Source of the DNA: CAIJMU01 sp035530275
Lineage (GTDB): Bacteria > Spirochaetota > Spirochaetia > Treponematales > Rectinemataceae
Assembly: GCA_035530275.1 (NCBI GenBank)
Contig: DATKVC010000015.1
Coordinates: 186,001 to 250,000, forward strand
Direction of reading: 5' to 3'
DNA: 64,000 bases
Of this stretch, positions 8,612-16,197 are shown in pieces. The position numbers and the translations under genes are program-made. The notes under the pieces are model-generated. The model saw only the letters and a list, made by a program, of their open reading frames with translations. It did not search any database and had not been told where the DNA came from. Position 1 is the first letter of the stretch. Each line of letters opens with the position of its first letter.

Positions 8612-9670
8612 TCAGGAGGTCGAGCCGATATCGGCGAGCCTTTCGCGCATCGCGACGAGGGGATCTGACTTGGCCTTGGCTAATTTCGTCATGTCGAGGA
8701 CAAAAGCCTTGAGATCCCCATGATCGACTTTGTCGTACCAATCCTCGTAAAGGGCCGGTTCCCCTTCGTAGAGGCGGTAGAGATCGAGCCAGGCGTTGTT
8801 GATCTTTTCCATCGCGACTTTGCGGTAGCGGTCGGAGAGGAAGAGCTTGTCGTAGTCGGATTTGTAGAGCGCGGCGCGGGCGGCGATTATTTCGGCCTTG
8901 GCCTTTCGCTTTTCATCGGCGCTCTTTGTCGAGGAATAGACGAGCTCGAGCTGTCGCGCGGTCTCGCGGAGGAAGGCCGAAAAGGTTTCCGCGTCCTTCC
9001 GGGCGGCGACGGCGTCGGCGACTTCGTGCGAACCCTCACCGTATCTCGATTCGAGCCAGAGGAGGGAACCCTGGCGACCGACGAAGGTCGCGATGCCCTC
9101 GTTCCAATCGTCGGAACCACCCCTAAACGCGGTCGCGTGCATGGATTCGTGAAGGATGAGATCGGCGAGATCGGCCTCGCTGTAATCGGCCATGAAGGAC
9201 CACAGCGGGTCGGAAAGCCAGCCCAGGGTCGAAAAGGCGTCTGCGTCGCGGACGATGACATCGAGACCCTGGGCCCGAAGGCGGGCCGCTTCCTTTTCCG
9301 CCCCGACTAGGTCGAAGTAGCCGCGGTAGGGGAGCTTGCCGACAAGTGGGTAGCTCCAAAGATAGCGGTCGAAGGAAAGGGAGGCGCAGGCCTGGACGAC
9401 ATGGACGAGGGTGTCGCCCTGGATCTCGACGAGTTTGCGGAAGTTGCGGGTCGGTCTTTCGCCGAGGGTCTTTTGGCCGAAATCCTCGATGTCCTCAGCG
9501 TTCCGAAGGAGGATCTTCGTCGCCGCAGGGCTGGAGGGATCGGCGAGAACCTTCGTGATCGGCCGCCCTTTTGCGAGAAGGCCGAGATAATGGAATCCTT
9601 CGTTCGTGATGTAACAGGATGTGAGAAGGAAGGGGAGGGCCGCGAGGGCAAGGAAGCTTGGTTTGCGCAC
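8612..9670 (-). CDS. Putative aminopeptidase lipoprotein (PF10023-like)
   Basis: A 352-residue exported zinc peptidase candidate. The N terminus is a lipoprotein signal (VRKPSFLALAALPFLLTSC). A HEXXH motif (HESMH, residues 174-178) lies in LADLILHESMHATAF, followed by the Glu-containing NEGIATFVG typical of the PF10023 putative aminopeptidases. The start is taken as GTG 9670 because it gives the lipobox signal at once; no Shine-Dalgarno is seen. The open frame continues to 10291 but only as the antisense of the histidine phosphatase gene. It is divergent from that gene and upstream of corA. Confidence 0.82.
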   Translation of the reverse strand: MRKPSFLALAALPFLLTSCYITNEGFHYLGLLAKGRPITKVLADPSSPAATKILLRNAEDIEDFGQKTLGERPTRNFRKLVEIQGDTLVHVVQACASLSFDRYLWSYPLVGKLPYRGYFDLVGAEKEAARLRAQGLDVIVRDADAFSTLGWLSDPLWSFMADYSEADLADLILHESMHATAFRGGSDDWNEGIATFVGRQGSLLWLESRYGEGSHEVADAVAARKDAETFSAFLRETARQLELVYSSTKSADEKRKAKAEIIAARAALYKSDYDKLFLSDRYRKVAMEKINNAWLDLYRLYEGEPALYEDWYDKVDHGDLKAFVLDMTKLAKAKSDPLVAMRERLADIGSTS

Positions 9671-9748
9671 ATCGAGAAGGTAATCGCGACGGGACTTCGA
9701 GGCAAAGGCCTGCTGCGGCGAGGCCCTCTTTTCGGGTAGGATCGCCCC

Positions 9749-10468
9749 ATGACGACCACCTTTTTCGAAGCCGATCCCGGGGTCGCCGGCCCAGAATTCT
9801 TTTCGTTGCTGCCGGCATCCTGCCGCTTTCTTCTCGTGCGCCATGGGCAGAGCGAGGGCAACGCTCGTCAGATCGTCCAGGGCAGGCTCGACCTTCCCCT
9901 CGATCAGAAGGGAAGGTCCCAGGCCGGGGCCCTCGCTCCCTGGATAGGGGCGCAAGAGCCTGCGGTCATTCTCGCCTCCCCCCTCGTCCGAGCGGATGAG
10001 ACTGCGCGTATTCTTCTCGGCGGTTGTTCGCCGAGGCCCCGTTTCCGAAATGAGGCCCTCCTTGCGGAGCTGGATACAGGACCCTTCACCGGGCTTTCCC
10101 TCGATGAGGCTGCTCTCCGTCATCCCGAGGCTCACGCCAATTTCCTTCGCGAAAGCTGGGACGGGGTTCCCGGGGCAGAGGCTTCGGTCGAGCTTTATGC
10201 CCGTGCGCTCCGCGTTTGGGAGCTTCTCAGAGAGGAAGCCCTCGGCGGGGCGAGCACGGTCGTCGTCGTCACCCACGGCGGCTTTCTGCAATGGCTCATC
10301 AAGGCGACGATGGGTGTGCGGGGATGGATGCCGCTTTTCCCGATGAGCAACTGCGGCGTAAGCGAATTCGACGCGACGCCCCAGCCGGGGGGCGGCGTCC
10401 TTTTGAACTGGCGACGTATCGACTGGCAGGCGCCTGGAGTCGCCGCGGCGGTAGCGCCGCTTTTTTGA
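9749..10468 (+). CDS. Histidine phosphatase family protein (phosphoglycerate-mutase-like)
   Basis: A 239-residue branch-1 histidine phosphatase. The RHGQSEGN motif (residues 31-38) contains the phosphorylated His. Glu in AELDTGPFTGLS and the second catalytic His in VVVVTHGGFLQWLI complete the active site. Such proteins dephosphorylate small phosphometabolites such as alpha-ribazole phosphate, sugar phosphates or phosphoserine; the substrate cannot be chosen here. ATG 9749 is preceded by TAGGA at about 8 nt. Confidence 0.9.
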   Translation: MTTTFFEADPGVAGPEFFSLLPASCRFLLVRHGQSEGNARQIVQGRLDLPLDQKGRSQAGALAPWIGAQEPAVILASPLVRADETARILLGGCSPRPRFRNEALLAELDTGPFTGLSLDEAALRHPEAHANFLRESWDGVPGAEASVELYARALRVWELLREEALGGASTVVVVTHGGFLQWLIKATMGVRGWMPLFPMSNCGVSEFDATPQPGGGVLLNWRRIDWQAPGVAAAVAPLF

Positions 10469-10533
10469 GGAATTCTGCCTCCGTTTTGAAGCATTCGCGC
10501 CTCCCGAGGACGTAGGGTCCGCAGGAGGTGCTC

Positions 10534-11235
10534 ATGAAAAGAGCATTGTTTCTTTCTCTCGTTTGCGCCTGGGGCCTGGCACTGAGCGCAACCACTCCCG
10601 CGGCCGTCGCCTTCGGTTACCCCCCGATGGCGGCGCTCTTTTCCACCGGACTTCCCGGCGCCCCGCTTTCGGCGGTCGAGGCTTCGAGCATCGCCGGAGG
10701 CGATGTCTTCATGGAGCTGAACGCCGAGAGGACGAGGCTAAGGGTAAAGGTCTACACCAACGACGACGAACTCAGGCGCCTCAAGCCGACGCCGATCAAG
10801 ACCTTCGAGGTCGATGCGCACAATCGGATCGTAGAAACGACAAAGGCGCCCTATATGCCCGCACCTGGCGCCGCCAAGGCGAACGGGTCGAATCTCACCT
10901 CGAAACCCGCCCAATTCCCCTCGGGAACCTCGAACGTGTCCGCCATCACCAAAACCTCAGGCAAGTACGGTCCCAACATGATTTCCACCGATGCCGTCGG
11001 CAGGGTCGAAGTCTACGCGAAAGGAAAGTCTGTAGGCACCTACAGCGACGTCGGATACGCGATCCATTCGAACGTGAACGACTTTTCGGTTTCCAGGTCG
11101 AACGGCTGCGTCATCGTGTCGAAGACCGCCAACTCGGCGATTGCAGGCGTACTCCGCGCCGATCGCGAAGACGCGTCGAACAACAGGCCAAGCGGGCGCT
11201 CCGTCCAATTGTTCCATGTGTGGGAAAGGCCCTGA
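10534..11235 (+). CDS. Secreted protein with an L,D-transpeptidase-like motif
   Basis: A 233-residue protein with a signal peptide (MKRALFLSLVCAWGLALSATTPA). The C-terminal part contains YAIHSN followed 11 residues later by SRSNGCVIVS, which resembles the H...(S/T)-x-GC catalytic signature of YkuD L,D-transpeptidases, with Asn in place of the usual second His. A role in peptidoglycan cross-linking is therefore only a suggestion. ATG 10534 has AGGAGG at 10523-10528. The next gene, also secreted, follows after a hairpin at 11262-11283. Confidence 0.65.
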   Translation: MKRALFLSLVCAWGLALSATTPAAVAFGYPPMAALFSTGLPGAPLSAVEASSIAGGDVFMELNAERTRLRVKVYTNDDELRRLKPTPIKTFEVDAHNRIVETTKAPYMPAPGAAKANGSNLTSKPAQFPSGTSNVSAITKTSGKYGPNMISTDAVGRVEVYAKGKSVGTYSDVGYAIHSNVNDFSVSRSNGCVIVSKTANSAIAGVLRADREDASNNRPSGRSVQLFHVWERP

Positions 11236-11261
11236 TCGCCGGCTAAGGCCGGCATGACGAG

Positions 11262-11283
11262 GCGACCGGCACGCGCCGGTCGC
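11262..11283 (+). terminator. GC-rich hairpin between two secreted-protein genes
   Basis: 9-bp perfect stem GCGACCGGC / GCCGGTCGC with loop ACGC, directly before the Shine-Dalgarno of the gene at 11302. No T-run follows, so it could be a weak terminator or a stability/leader hairpin. Confidence 0.5.
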
Positions 11284-11301
11284 ATTTCAAAGGAGGTATC
11301 C

Positions 11302-12285
11302 ATGATCTCTAAGTCTTCATCGCGAACTAGAACAATCGTAGCAATTATTGCATTCTTCGTTGCCGCGACGATGGCCCAAGCGGCCGTTCCCGGGCCCGAG
11401 GAACCCTGGCTCGACGCCGGCGCGAACGGCTTTCATTTGGGCGGGGATATCGCGTCGAGCGAGGCCACGGTGGCGATGGCAGGATGGCGCGACGCCGGCG
11501 CGAGCGCGGAGCCGGCCGAGGCCGCCCTCGCCGCCGCCCGCTGGGAGGCGTGGAAGTCGGGGGCGACGATGTCGGCGGAATGGCAATCGCAGAAGCTCAG
11601 CGATTACGCGGATTCCCCCTTCAACACCTGGCTTCTCGTGTTCAATCAGGGGAAGGAGGGGATCGAGTCGATCACTGAATATGTCCGCGGTAAGACCCCT
11701 CCCCGGGAGCTGGCCAGCTACCTATTTATGCGCGGCAAGGACCTCATCATCGTCTCGAGGCAACAGACCGGGGCCGATGATTTCGCCGTGCCTATAGCCA
11801 CACTCGTTCGATCGGGCGATGCCTGGATCGCGAAAACCGTCGGATCCGAGGATACCTATCGACAGGCTCCCGACGGTGGACTCGCGATCGACCGGGAGAT
11901 TTACGGCGGTCGCCATTCCGAACGCTACCAGCCAAATGGCCAGGCTGTCTTCACGGACGAGGACCTGGTCGTCAGGCGAGGGGCCTTCGAGACCAAGCCC
12001 GAATATGGGGTCGCCCAGTGGAGCGAAAAGCCGACCGCCGCCTCCGATGACGTGGACTATGCGTATTGGTTCAATAGCGTCAAGGATAGCGACCTGTCCT
12101 TTAGCATAGGCAACGCGGAGCCCATAGCCGACGCCCGTTTTGTCGGGCTGTCAGCCCTCACCGCCGGGCCGACGGGGCTCGAGAATCTCGCCATAGCCGA
12201 TGTCGTCTTCGGCTCGACACGTAGGGCGACACCCGTGCTCGCCTGGGCCTATCTGGGAAGGCTTCCGCAGCGGAACGCGAACTGA
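11302..12285 (+). CDS. Hypothetical exported protein
   Basis: A 327-residue protein with a signal peptide ending in ATMAQA, about residue 28. The mature part is acidic and Ala/Trp-rich, without recognisable motif or repeat. The start at 11302 has AGGAGG 5 nt upstream. It probably shares a promoter with the secreted protein before it. I do not recognise the family. It is convergent with the rluA-type gene. Confidence 0.7.
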   Translation: MISKSSSRTRTIVAIIAFFVAATMAQAAVPGPEEPWLDAGANGFHLGGDIASSEATVAMAGWRDAGASAEPAEAALAAARWEAWKSGATMSAEWQSQKLSDYADSPFNTWLLVFNQGKEGIESITEYVRGKTPPRELASYLFMRGKDLIIVSRQQTGADDFAVPIATLVRSGDAWIAKTVGSEDTYRQAPDGGLAIDREIYGGRHSERYQPNGQAVFTDEDLVVRRGAFETKPEYGVAQWSEKPTAASDDVDYAYWFNSVKDSDLSFSIGNAEPIADARFVGLSALTAGPTGLENLAIADVVFGSTRRATPVLAWAYLGRLPQRNAN

Positions 12286-12375
12286 GGCGGCCGATCGGCG
12301 CCGACGGCGAGGCGGCTTCGGCCCTAGTTGCGGCTATCGGACCGGGCCCTTCGTCGAAGGTTTCGATCGCGGCGC

Positions 12376-13083
12376 TCAGGCTTCCGTGAAGGCTGCCCAG
12401 AGCGGCTCGGTCGCGGGGAAGGGAGCAAGGATCGAAAGATTTTCCCGACTTTTCGGTTGGACGAACTCGAGCCTTCTCGCGTGGAGCATGATGAGGCCGT
12501 TGCGGGTCGTGCGCCTGGCCCCGTATTTGACATCTCCGCGTATGGGGCAGGCGGCCGCCGCGAGCTGGGCCCTGATCTGGTGGTGGCGGCCGGTTATGAG
12601 TTCGATCTCGAGGAAGAAATACCGTTCCGATCGGCAGACGAGGCGGTAGTCGAGACGAGCCTCCCCGGGTTCCATGCCCGCGGCCTCGAAATCGACGGGG
12701 TAGGCTCGAACGACGTTGCGTCGACGATCCCAGGCAAGTCGGTTTCGGAGGGAGCCGGCCGCTTCGGGGGGCTCTTTTTCGACACAGGCGATGTAGCGCT
12801 TCGAGACGCGACGCTCGCGGAAATCGGCTTCGAGGGTCTCGAGGGCGCGCCGCGTTTTCGAGAAAATGATCGCCCCGCTGGCGCGCCTGTCTATGCGATG
12901 AGCAGCCTCGAGTTGACCGGCCGCCTCGGTTTCCCCGCGTTCGGCAAGCTTTGCGCGAAGGATGTCCTGCAGGGCGGGGTCGCCCGACTTTTCCGTCTGC
13001 ACGGGCAAGGGTGCGAGCTTGTCGACTACCATGATGTCGGCGTCCTCGTGGAGGATGAGCCAGGATTCGGGAGATTCTTCCAT
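12376..13083 (-). CDS. RluA family pseudouridine synthase
   Basis: Isomerises uridine to pseudouridine in rRNA or tRNA. 235 residues with the RluA motif HRIDRRASG containing the catalytic Asp near residue 65, then the LRNRL, RLDYRL and LITGRHHQIRAQLA blocks. The LITGRxHQIR block is typical of the RluA/RluD group. There is no S4 domain, which fits short RluA/TruC-type enzymes. ATG 13083 or TTG 13086 are possible starts. No Shine-Dalgarno is visible, and a TACCTT box lies 7-10 nt upstream of the two candidates. Confidence 0.9.
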   Translation of the reverse strand: MEESPESWLILHEDADIMVVDKLAPLPVQTEKSGDPALQDILRAKLAERGETEAAGQLEAAHRIDRRASGAIIFSKTRRALETLEADFRERRVSKRYIACVEKEPPEAAGSLRNRLAWDRRRNVVRAYPVDFEAAGMEPGEARLDYRLVCRSERYFFLEIELITGRHHQIRAQLAAAACPIRGDVKYGARRTTRNGLIMLHARRLEFVQPKSRENLSILAPFPATEPLWAAFTEA

Positions 13084-13163
13084 CAAAATGAAGGTAGCAC
13101 GAGGAGGACTGACTCGTCGCCCCGCTATTGCCCCTCGGCATGCCAGGAAGTATCCTGGAAAAG

Positions 13164-14123
13164 ATGGCTATCTCAGCCGTTTCTTCAGCTACCTCGCTTG
13201 GAGCCTTACCGGCCGTGGGGCCGGTCCTCATGTGGGCAAAGATCGGGCGCATAGCCCCACTTCGATCCGTCGAGGCGGTCTTTCGCGATTTCGGCGAAAA
13301 ACCGGAGCAGGCGGTTAATCGCGAAAATGGTGATACTGCGGTTCAAGGAAGATCGGCGCCGGCCCTCGACAGGCGCTCCGCCGAGAGCATCATCGGCCGC
13401 GATCGACTAAACCCAGCGGGCCTCGATCTTGGGCCCGCCGGAGCGGCAGCCCTTGCGGCGGGACGGAAGGATGCCCAGAGCCAAGAACCCCAAGTGGGGC
13501 CTGCCGCATCGTCCTCATCCAAAGCTCTCGACGCCCAGGGCCAGCAGAAACCCAGTCGGAATAAGATTGAGGATAGGTTAGCCCAACTCGAGGCCGAAAA
13601 GGGAGCGCAGGAGAGGGAAAAGACCAGCGCGGCCGCGGGGAGGAATGCCGAGCAGGCGGCCGTGATTTCCCAGCTCAAGGCTCGCGACGGCGAGGTGAAA
13701 GCCCATGAAGCCGCCCATATCGCCGCCGGGGGGCGGTATATCACGGGGGGAGCGAGCTATAGCTATCAGCGAGGCCCCGATGGCGCCAGCTATGCCATCG
13801 GGGGCGAGGTCGGCATCGATTCTTCCCCCGTTCCCGGCAAGCCCGAAGAAACCATCGCCAAGATGACGATTGTCCGGGCCGCTGCCCTCGCTCCCGCCGA
13901 TCCCTCAGGAGCCGACCTTTCGGTGGCCGGAGCCGCGGCCCAGGCCATGTCACAAGCGATGGCCGAAATAGCGGATGATAGAGCGAAGGCTTCAGAAACG
14001 GGAGCATCGGCTGAGTCGACAGCCCCCCAGAATAATGCCCCTGCTTCGACGAAGGCCTCTACCGATCCCTTCGACCAGGCAGGCAAAGCGGAGCCCGGCG
14101 CAAGGATCGACCTCGTTGCATGA
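13164..14123 (+). CDS. SprA-related putative metalloprotease (CJM1_0395-like family)
   Basis: A 319-residue protein with a long, poorly conserved N-terminal region rich in Ala/Gln/Glu, including a charged probable coiled coil (residues 130-175). The conserved SprA-related core follows: VKAHEAAHIAAGG, with HEXXH at residues 181-185, then SYSYQRGPDGASYAIGGEVGID, SPVPGKPEETIAKM and AALAPADPSGADLSVA. The family is widespread and uncharacterised; the HEXXH suggests a zinc peptidase. No signal peptide. The start is uncertain: ATG 13164 gives MAISAVS, and TTG 13128 or ATG 13140 are alternatives. Confidence 0.82.
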   Translation: MAISAVSSATSLGALPAVGPVLMWAKIGRIAPLRSVEAVFRDFGEKPEQAVNRENGDTAVQGRSAPALDRRSAESIIGRDRLNPAGLDLGPAGAAALAAGRKDAQSQEPQVGPAASSSSKALDAQGQQKPSRNKIEDRLAQLEAEKGAQEREKTSAAAGRNAEQAAVISQLKARDGEVKAHEAAHIAAGGRYITGGASYSYQRGPDGASYAIGGEVGIDSSPVPGKPEETIAKMTIVRAAALAPADPSGADLSVAGAAAQAMSQAMAEIADDRAKASETGASAESTAPQNNAPASTKASTDPFDQAGKAEPGARIDLVA

Positions 14124-14258
14124 GGGCGCATGGGAAGGCGACCATAAGTTTGGCCATAGCCGATTCCGTGACGGCCTTTTGTCTGGCATACTAAGCCCCC
14201 AGTCGGGCGATCCGGCCGCTACATCCAGGCCCGATCGCCGAGCGCAAGGAGCACACGC

Positions 14259-14963
14259 ATGAGCATTCACATCGCCGCGGGCAAGGGTGACATCGCCGAA
14301 TCCATTCTGCTTCCGGGGGATCCGCTTCGAGCTAAATTCATCGCCGAAAACTGGTTCGAGGAGCCAGTCCGCTTCAATGAGATTCGAAACATGTTCGGCT
14401 ACACAGGCCACTACAAAGGCGAGCGCATATCGGTGATGGGGACGGGCATGGGCATGCCGAGCCTCTCGATCTACGTCAACGAGCTCCTCAGGGAATACGG
14501 GGTGAGACGTCTCGTGCGCGTCGGCACCTGCGGCGGTCTCACCGAGAAGGTGAAGGTCCGCGACCTCGTGCTCGGCATCGCCGCCTCGACGGATTCGGCC
14601 GTGAACAAAGTCAGGTTCGCTGGCATGGACTACGCTCCTGCGGCTTCTTTCACGCTGCTTTCCGCTGCCTACGAGGCGGCGAAGGCTGCGGGCCTGTCGG
14701 CCCACGTCGGCCCCATCGTCTCGAGCGATTCCTTCTATACCGAGGATCCCGACCAGTGGAAACTCTGGGCCCGCTTCGGGATCGTCGCCGTGGAAATGGA
14801 AAGCGCCGAGCTCTATACCCTGGCCGCCAAGTTCGGCGCCGAGGCCCTCGCCATTCTCACGGTGAGCGACCATCTCGTCACGGGCGAGGCCACCCCCGCT
14901 TCGGAGCGCGAGACTCGCTTCAAGGCGATGGTCGAGGTGGGGCTGAAGACTCTGATTCCCTGA
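14259..14963 (+). CDS. deoD: Purine nucleoside phosphorylase, DeoD type
   Basis: Cytoplasmic purine salvage enzyme that phosphorolyses (deoxy)purine nucleosides. 234 residues, the standard DeoD length. Recognisable blocks are HIAAGKGDIAESILLPGDPLRA, GTGMGMPSLSIY, RVGTCGG and VEMESAELY, and SDH in the C-terminal block holds the catalytic Asp. AAGGAG lies just upstream of ATG 14259. A terminator with T6 ends the unit at 15015, so it is monocistronic. Pyrimidine synthesis genes lie 14 kb away. Confidence 0.96.
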   Translation: MSIHIAAGKGDIAESILLPGDPLRAKFIAENWFEEPVRFNEIRNMFGYTGHYKGERISVMGTGMGMPSLSIYVNELLREYGVRRLVRVGTCGGLTEKVKVRDLVLGIAASTDSAVNKVRFAGMDYAPAASFTLLSAAYEAAKAAGLSAHVGPIVSSDSFYTEDPDQWKLWARFGIVAVEMESAELYTLAAKFGAEALAILTVSDHLVTGEATPASERETRFKAMVEVGLKTLIP

Positions 14964-14974
14964 TCGGGAGCTGT

Positions 14975-15015
14975 GGCGGCCGAGTCTTTGCGAAAGACGG
15001 CCGCCCTGGTTTTTT
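14975..15015 (+). terminator. Intrinsic terminator after deoD
   Basis: GGCGGCC...GTCTTT / AAAGAC...GGCCGCC stem with a 2-nt bulge and GCG loop (14975-15005), followed by CTGG and six T residues. It reaches the stop codon of the convergent lipoprotein gene. Confidence 0.9.
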
Positions 15016-16124
15016 CACTGTGGCGGAAGGGCGAGTCCGTAGGCGACACCCGGCAGTCTTGAGTAAGGGGCGAGCAGGTCCACGCGTGTTCCGTTCTTCC
15101 AATAGCAGGGTACATTATATCCCCAGCTATCCATCGTCATTCCGGCAAGATAGGTATCGGTTCCTGACATGATCATGCCTTCAACTTCACCTCCCTTTGT
15201 TGCGTCGAGCATGGGGAGGTCGCTGCGGTTGCCATCCAACCAGTAGCAGGGGACGGATACTCCCGAGGAGGAGCCATTTCGACCGGCGACTATGATATGC
15301 GCTCCATCGAGGATAATTCCGCCTGTCGCTTCGCCGCCCTGCGTGCCATCCAGCACCGTCAACGTGGTCGGAACGCCGCTGCCGTCCCAGTAGCAGGGCG
15401 TAGTCACGCCTCCGGAGGTGACTACGGCTCCTGCCGCATAGACGTTTCCACTGCTGTCCAGCGTCAGTCCATCGATCCACGAGCCCGTAGAGCCGATGGG
15501 TGGCGGCAGTTGTATCAGGCTGCTATTTTTCCAGTAGCAAGCCACCGTGACCCCGCTCGCATCTATCACGTTTCCCCATACATAGATGTCGCTTCCAGAA
15601 ACTAGGACGCCCTTGGCCTGGCCGCCTTTATTCGTATCGATGACGGGGAGATCTGCCCAGCTGGCGTTGGTGCCGAGGCATGGATGCGCGATATTCGAGG
15701 AATCGATGTAATAGCCTGAGGTATAAACCGAGCCGCCCGACACCGCCAATCCGGCTTCCCAGCCTCCCGCGCTGCTGGAAGCCGGCAACGAAATATCCGT
15801 CCTGACCCCATCCTTCCAATAGCATGGAACCCTGGCCCCGGAAGTATTGCATGTGTATCCGGAAATATAGGTGGAGCCGCCGGTATTGACGATCGCGTAG
15901 GCTTGGCCGGGTTTTGAAGCATCCAGGACATTTATAAGCGTGTATTCCTGGCCATAGGCCCAGAAACATGGAATTGAGACATTTCCGCGAGCTGAGCTAT
16001 AGCCGGCGACATAGATACTATCCCCCACGGTTTGTGTATCCGATAGGCCGGTGCAGCTTATGAGCAGATAAGTCGCTGCAAGGCCGGCAAACAGGCGCAG
16101 GCCCTTTGTAATTCTTCGTTTCAT
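15015..16124 (-). CDS. Repeat lipoprotein with seven (I/V)PCYW-type repeats
   Basis: A 369-residue lipoprotein whose signal ends in LLISC, about residue 24. The mature protein is built of about seven repeats of roughly 45-50 residues. Each repeat has a VYxAG-type strand and a Cys-aromatic motif: PCFWAYG, VPCYWKDG, HPCLG, VACYWKN, TPCYWDG, VPCYWLDG, VPCYWKNG. Most also carry GGxAxG. The pattern suggests a beta-propeller-like surface protein. ATG 16124 is favoured because GAGG lies 8 nt upstream; GTG 16130 also starts in frame. Function unknown. Confidence 0.78.
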   Translation of the reverse strand: MKRRITKGLRLFAGLAATYLLISCTGLSDTQTVGDSIYVAGYSSARGNVSIPCFWAYGQEYTLINVLDASKPGQAYAIVNTGGSTYISGYTCNTSGARVPCYWKDGVRTDISLPASSSAGGWEAGLAVSGGSVYTSGYYIDSSNIAHPCLGTNASWADLPVIDTNKGGQAKGVLVSGSDIYVWGNVIDASGVTVACYWKNSSLIQLPPPIGSTGSWIDGLTLDSSGNVYAAGAVVTSGGVTTPCYWDGSGVPTTLTVLDGTQGGEATGGIILDGAHIIVAGRNGSSSGVSVPCYWLDGNRSDLPMLDATKGGEVEGMIMSGTDTYLAGMTMDSWGYNVPCYWKNGTRVDLLAPYSRLPGVAYGLALPPQ

Positions 16125-16197
16125 CTTCACTACCTCGCTATTGTTCGTCAGTGCAAGAACATATGAGTCGGATCGATGTACGACGCCGAGGTTTCGA

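Noticed and set aside
9671..10291. Upstream extension of the minus-strand aminopeptidase frame
   Set aside because: Antisense to the histidine phosphatase; a lipoprotein signal begins exactly at GTG 9670.
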